From the NCBI GenBank assembly GCA_016302165.1, contig JAEDOD010000078.1, positions 1 to 8,942 on the forward strand: a DNA stretch of 8,942 bases, read 5' to 3'. The stretch comes from Sphaerochaetaceae bacterium (GTDB lineage Bacteria > Spirochaetota > Spirochaetia > Sphaerochaetales > Sphaerochaetaceae). A program made the position numbers and the translations under genes. The number at the start of each line of letters is the position of its first letter. The stretch's first letter is position 1. The notes under the pieces are model-generated. The model made no database searches. It was not told the DNA's origin and saw only the letters and a list, made by a program, of their open reading frames with translations. Below, one piece after another: positions 6,361 to 8,942 of the stretch.

Positions 6361-7129
6361 CCAGGAAACCTTCGAACATCTCACCTCTCTCGCAGGCCTT
6401 GCAGAAGATTCCGGATGGAATTCTTCTGACTATGGCCTCCTTAATCAGGGAGGTGTCATTATTGTTTTCGCTGACGTGGATGAAGTAGATCTGGTCTCCA
6501 TGCCTGGAGGTATCGGAGGCAAAATTGATGGCATCCTCATTAGAAAGGTGGCCATACTCTCCCCTAACCCTGTTCTTCAGCCACACTGGATATGGTCCAT
6601 TCTCCAGCATATTCTCGTCATAGTTGGACTCTATGAACTCCACATCAGATACTCTTGCATAGTTCCAGGCTTCTTCAGGAATCCTTCCTGTATCTGTCAT
6701 GAGAAAGATCCTTCCTTCCCTATGGTCTATGAAATATCCTGAGGATCCGGGAGAATCATGGCTGGTACGGAAGGGAACTACAGAGAAGTCACCAACAGAG
6801 ATACTATCTCCATAGGAGAAGGGAAAGACTCCCTTCTTCTCCATCTTCAGCCTTTCCATTTCTGTCTTTCCATCCCTCATGCACACTGAAGACACAAATA
6901 CAGGAAGCCCTGTCTTCCTCTGCACTACCCCTACTCCTTTTGCATGGTCAGGATGGACATGGGTCAGAAACACAGCAGAAAGGGATGAAAGAGGAATATC
7001 ATGCATTTCCAGCTCCGTAGAAAGCTTCTTCCATGTGACTCCCACATCCACAATGAAGGAAGTCTTACCATCATAGAAAATATAGCAGTTACCACAGCTC
7101 CCTGTGGTCAGGGCCACATAGTGAAGCAT
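6353..7129 (-). CDS. YycJ/WalJ-like metallo-beta-lactamase-fold hydrolase
   Basis: A 258-residue cytosolic protein of the metallo-beta-lactamase fold. Metal ligands in order: THVHPDH (H57, H59, D61, H62), H124 in RTSHDSPGSSGY, D146 in FLMTDTG, and H218 in IHVSENNND. The N-terminus LTTGSCGNCYIF and the segment IESNYDENMLENGPYPVWLKNRVRGEYGHLSN (166-197, with H194) are marks of the YycJ/WalJ branch, predicted to be nucleases; in Gram-positive bacteria the member lies with the WalRK system and affects cell division timing and DNA repair. No two-component genes are here, so that role cannot be transferred. The ATG (7127-7129) directly follows the stop of the ArsC-like gene, with GGGAGAG as ribosome-binding site inside that gene, so the two are co-translated. 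It converges on the YibE/F gene with 4 bp between stops. Not an antibiotic-resistance beta-lactamase. Confidence 0.88.
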   Translation of the reverse strand: MLHYVALTTGSCGNCYIFYDGKTSFIVDVGVTWKKLSTELEMHDIPLSSLSAVFLTHVHPDHAKGVGVVQRKTGLPVFVSSVCMRDGKTEMERLKMEKKGVFPFSYGDSISVGDFSVVPFRTSHDSPGSSGYFIDHREGRIFLMTDTGRIPEEAWNYARVSDVEFIESNYDENMLENGPYPVWLKNRVRGEYGHLSNEDAINFASDTSRHGDQIYFIHVSENNNDTSLIKEAIVRRIPSGIFCKACERGEMFEGFLGD

Positions 7130-7462
7130 CTACATCTCTCCCTTCAGCCACTCTTCGCTCCATCCTACATGGGCTTTCTGACCATTACGGAGAATAGGCT
7201 TTTTTAGTAGCTCAATGTGCTCCTTGACCTCCTCTTCAATTTCAAACTCCCTGTAGTCGTAGCCGTTCTTCTTCCAATACTGGCTATTCTTATCAAGGAT
7301 ATCCTCCTTTTCCTTTACAGAGGAGAAGATGGAAGACCACTCCTTTGGAGAAAGGGAACGCTCAGAAAGATCCACAAACTGGAAAGGAATTCTTCTTTCC
7401 TTCAAGTATCTTTCTGCTTTACGGGTGTCTTTATCTGATTTCAGGCCTATTAACTGAAGCAT
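7130..7462 (-). CDS. ArsC/Spx-family protein lacking all cysteines
   Basis: A 110-residue protein with the thioredoxin-like ArsC/Spx/YffB layout: an N-terminal strand and helix (MLQLIGLKSDKDTRKAERYL), FQFVDLSERSLSPKEW (28-43; the family's 'D..e.p.s..EL' segment), and KKPILRNGQKAHVGW (87-101; family 'kRPiv..g....vG'). In arsenate reductases the first loop carries the catalytic Cys, as in C-S-T-C-R-K-A; here the matching stretch is S-D-K-D-T-R-K-A and no cysteine occurs anywhere in the protein. It therefore cannot act as a thiol arsenate reductase. It may be a regulator-like or structural member, as some Spx/YffB relatives are. Its stop (TAG) abuts the ATG of the MBL hydrolase with no gap, so the two are one transcription unit. 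The start has no Shine-Dalgarno, and a -10-like box lies only 8 nt upstream, so the message may be leaderless. Confidence 0.78.
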   Translation of the reverse strand: MLQLIGLKSDKDTRKAERYLKERRIPFQFVDLSERSLSPKEWSSIFSSVKEKEDILDKNSQYWKKNGYDYREFEIEEEVKEHIELLKKPILRNGQKAHVGWSEEWLKGEM

Positions 7463-7470
7463 ATTGAGAG

Positions 7471-7497
7471 ATTATCGAAAAGAGAGTGTTACTTCAA
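7471..7497 (-). promoter_or_regulatory. Possible promoter giving a leaderless ArsC-like mRNA
   Basis: On the minus strand GATAAT (complement of 7471-7476) lies 8 nt before the ATG, with TTGAAG (complement of 7492-7497) 15 bp further upstream. The spacer is shorter than usual. Transcription would begin at or next to the start codon, in line with the missing ribosome-binding site. Confidence 0.4.
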
Positions 7498-7508
7498 TAG
7501 AACCTTAC

Positions 7509-7537
7509 TTGACCCGAACACAAGAAATAAACATCAT
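7509..7537 (+). promoter_or_regulatory. Likely promoter of asnS
   Basis: TTGACC (7509-7514) and CATCAT (7532-7537) are separated by 17 bp, a good -35 with a fair -10. The start of transcription would be about 7544, giving a leader near 33 nt, too short for a T-box. The promoter is divergent from that of the ArsC-like gene; the -35 elements are about 12 bp apart, so the two units share the same 114-bp region. Confidence 0.55.
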
Positions 7538-7550
7538 ATCAAAAAGAGTT

Positions 7551-7562
7551 TCTCTATAGAGA
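7551..7562 (+). other. 12-bp perfect palindrome in the asnS leader
   Basis: TCTCTATAGAGA is a perfect palindrome just before the asnS ribosome-binding site (AAGGAG, 7566-7571). As RNA it can make only a short, tight stem; as DNA it could be a protein site. No relation to other sites in the window was found. Confidence 0.3.
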
Positions 7563-7576
7563 GACAAGGAGATTAT

Positions 7577-8942
7577 ATGAAGGAAAGAATCAAGTCACTT
7601 CTGAAGCGTGAAGCTGGACCGGAGAAGGTCATTGCAGAAGGCTGGGTAAGGACAAAGAGAGACAGCAAGAATGTCTGCTTTTTGGAAATCAACGACGGTT
7701 CCTCACTTAAGGGACTGCAGGCTGTTATCGACAAGGCTTCTTTCAACAATAATAATCTCCTGGATGCCATCTCAACAGGCGCTGCAGTTTCTGCAGAAGG
7801 AGTAATCGTTGAAAGCCTTGGAGGAAACCAGAAGGTTGAGCTTCAGGTATCTTCTCTTACTCTTGTCGGAGCATGTCCAAATGACTATCCACTGCAGAAG
7901 AAGAGACACACTGTAGAATTCTTAAGGGACCAGGCTTATCTGAGACCTAGGACCAACCTTTTTGGCGCTGTAACAAGAGTCAGGAATACAATGGCCTTTG
8001 CTGTACACCAGTTCTTCCAGGAGAACGGATTTGTATATGTAAACACTCCACTCATCACAGCCAGTGACTGTGAAGGTGCTGGAGAGCAGTTCCAGGTGAC
8101 TACCCTTGACCTTGAGAATGTCCCTAAGACAGAGGATGGCAAGGTAGACTACTCAAAGGATTTCTTCGGTAAGATTGCAAACCTTACTGTATCCGGTCAG
8201 CTGGAAGGTGAGACATATGCAATGGCCATGAAGAACATCTACACCTTCGGACCTACATTCCGTGCTGAGGAGTCTAACACTTCCCGTCACCTGGCAGAGT
8301 TCTGGATGATCGAGCCAGAAATGGCCTTCTGTGACCTGGAAGGAGATATGGACTGTGCCCAGCAGTTCCTGAAGTATATCTTCAAGGCTGTCCTGGACAA
8401 GAACAGTGAAGATATGGCTTTCTTCGAGCAGTTTGTTCTGAAGGGTCTTGTTGAGACACTGGAGCATGTCATCAATACTCCATTCGAGCATATGACATAC
8501 ACAGAAGCAATCAAGTATCTTGAGAAGCACAACCAGGAGTTTGAATTCCCTGTAGAATGGGGTTCAGATATCGCTTCTGAGCATGAAAGATATCTTACAG
8601 AAGTCATTGCCAAGAGACCTGTCATTGTCACTGACTATCCAAAGGAGATCAAGAGCTTCTACATGAAGCAGAATGACGATGGAAAGACAGTAAGAGGCAT
8701 GGATATCCTTGCTCCAAGGCTTGGCGAGATCATCGGAGGAAGCGAAAGGGAAAGCGACTACGATAAGCTTAAGGCCAGGATGGACGAGCTTAAGATGGAT
8801 GACACCAACTACTGGTGGTACATGAACCTGAGACGTTTCGGTTCAGCTCCTCACGCAGGCTTCGGCCTTGGATTCGAAAGAGCTGTAAGATATGTCACAG
8901 GTGTTGAGAACATCAGAGATGTCATCCCATATCCAAGAGCTG
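7577..8942 (+). CDS. asnS: Asparaginyl-tRNA synthetase, lacking only its last residues
   Basis: Class IIb aminoacyl-tRNA synthetase that charges tRNA-Asn with asparagine in the cytosol. I translated 455 codons without a stop; the frame leaves the window at 8942. The N-terminal OB-fold anticodon-binding domain is residues 1 to about 110 (VIAEGWVRTKRDSKNVCFLEINDGSS). The catalytic domain follows: TPLITASDCEGAGEQF (about 158-173, motif 1 region), FRAEESNTSRHLAEFWMIEPE (228-248, motif 2; R229 and E231 expected at ATP and amino acid) and APHAGFGLGFERAVRYVTG (about 424-442, motif 3; R435 contacts ATP). The end reads NIRDVIPYPRA, so about 8-12 residues are missing compared with the usual 462-466. 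The start ATG has AAGGAG at 5 nt. Presence of AsnS means Asn-tRNA can be made directly in place of, or beside, the amidotransferase route. Codon use is like that of phoA, suggesting strong expression. Confidence 0.96.
   Translation, partial: MKERIKSLLKREAGPEKVIAEGWVRTKRDSKNVCFLEINDGSSLKGLQAVIDKASFNNNNLLDAISTGAAVSAEGVIVESLGGNQKVELQVSSLTLVGACPNDYPLQKKRHTVEFLRDQAYLRPRTNLFGAVTRVRNTMAFAVHQFFQENGFVYVNTPLITASDCEGAGEQFQVTTLDLENVPKTEDGKVDYSKDFFGKIANLTVSGQLEGETYAMAMKNIYTFGPTFRAEESNTSRHLAEFWMIEPEMAFCDLEGDMDCAQQFLKYIFKAVLDKNSEDMAFFEQFVLKGLVETLEHVINTPFEHMTYTEAIKYLEKHNQEFEFPVEWGSDIASEHERYLTEVIAKRPVIVTDYPKEIKSFYMKQNDDGKTVRGMDILAPRLGEIIGGSERESDYDKLKARMDELKMDDTNYWWYMNLRRFGSAPHAGFGLGFERAVRYVTGVENIRDVIPYPRA

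Noticed and set aside
6353..7129. A beta-lactamase resistance gene
   Set aside because: The fold is metallo-beta-lactamase, but the HVHPDH motif and the ESNYDENML segment place it in the YycJ/WalJ hydrolase branch; there is no signal peptide.
7538..7576. A T-box or other riboswitch before asnS
   Set aside because: The leader after the likely promoter is only about 33 nt and has no T-box sequence or specifier stem.
1..8942. CRISPR array, tRNA, rRNA, insertion sequence or prophage
   Set aside because: No regularly spaced repeats, cloverleaf, rRNA stretch, transposase or phage protein could be recognised on either strand.

Overview
The window reads as chromosomal DNA from an anaerobic bacterium, most likely a spirochaete of the Sphaerochaeta/Treponema type. 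The evidence is indirect. The exported phosphatase has a mature N-terminus, 'AEGTQE', of the kind common in exported proteins of that group. Arginine is written mostly with AGA/AGG. An oxygen-sensitive radical-SAM sulfatase maturase is present. No rRNA or tRNA is available to settle the taxonomy. All genes look like ordinary housekeeping or accessory metabolism with similar codon use. I see no CRISPR array, transposase, prophage or tRNA.

Left part (1-3170, all on the minus strand, read right to left): a ROK-family winged-helix regulator, then glucose-6-phosphate isomerase (pgi), then the N-terminal 166 residues of an anaerobic sulfatase-maturating enzyme that leaves the window at base 1. The regulator and pgi are 71 bp apart. 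Both carry a closely similar 17-bp motif just upstream of their start codons, which is the best candidate operator in the window. This suggests the regulator controls itself and a step of sugar-phosphate metabolism.

Middle (3171-3734): a 564-bp stretch without a convincing gene. It holds the regulator promoter, a palindrome that could be an operator, a pair of competing hairpins, possible remnants of a dispersed repeat, and the leader of the next gene.

Plus-strand pair (3735-6348): a complete secreted alkaline phosphatase with every metal ligand and the catalytic serine, followed by a YibE/F-like multi-pass membrane protein whose start overlaps the phosphatase stop by 11 bp. They are probably translationally coupled.

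Minus-strand pair (6353-7462): an ArsC/Spx-fold protein with no cysteine at all, whose stop codon directly abuts the start of a YycJ/WalJ-like metallo-beta-lactamase-fold hydrolase. This pair converges on the phosphatase/YibE operon with only 4 bp between stop codons.

Right part (7463-8942): a 114-bp divergent promoter region, then asparaginyl-tRNA synthetase (asnS) on the plus strand, complete except for its last few residues.

No clearly new multi-gene system is visible. The items most worth a second look are the shared motif, the altered phosphate-binding loop of Pgi, the cysteine-less ArsC-like protein paired with the MBL hydrolase, and the phosphatase/YibE coupling.
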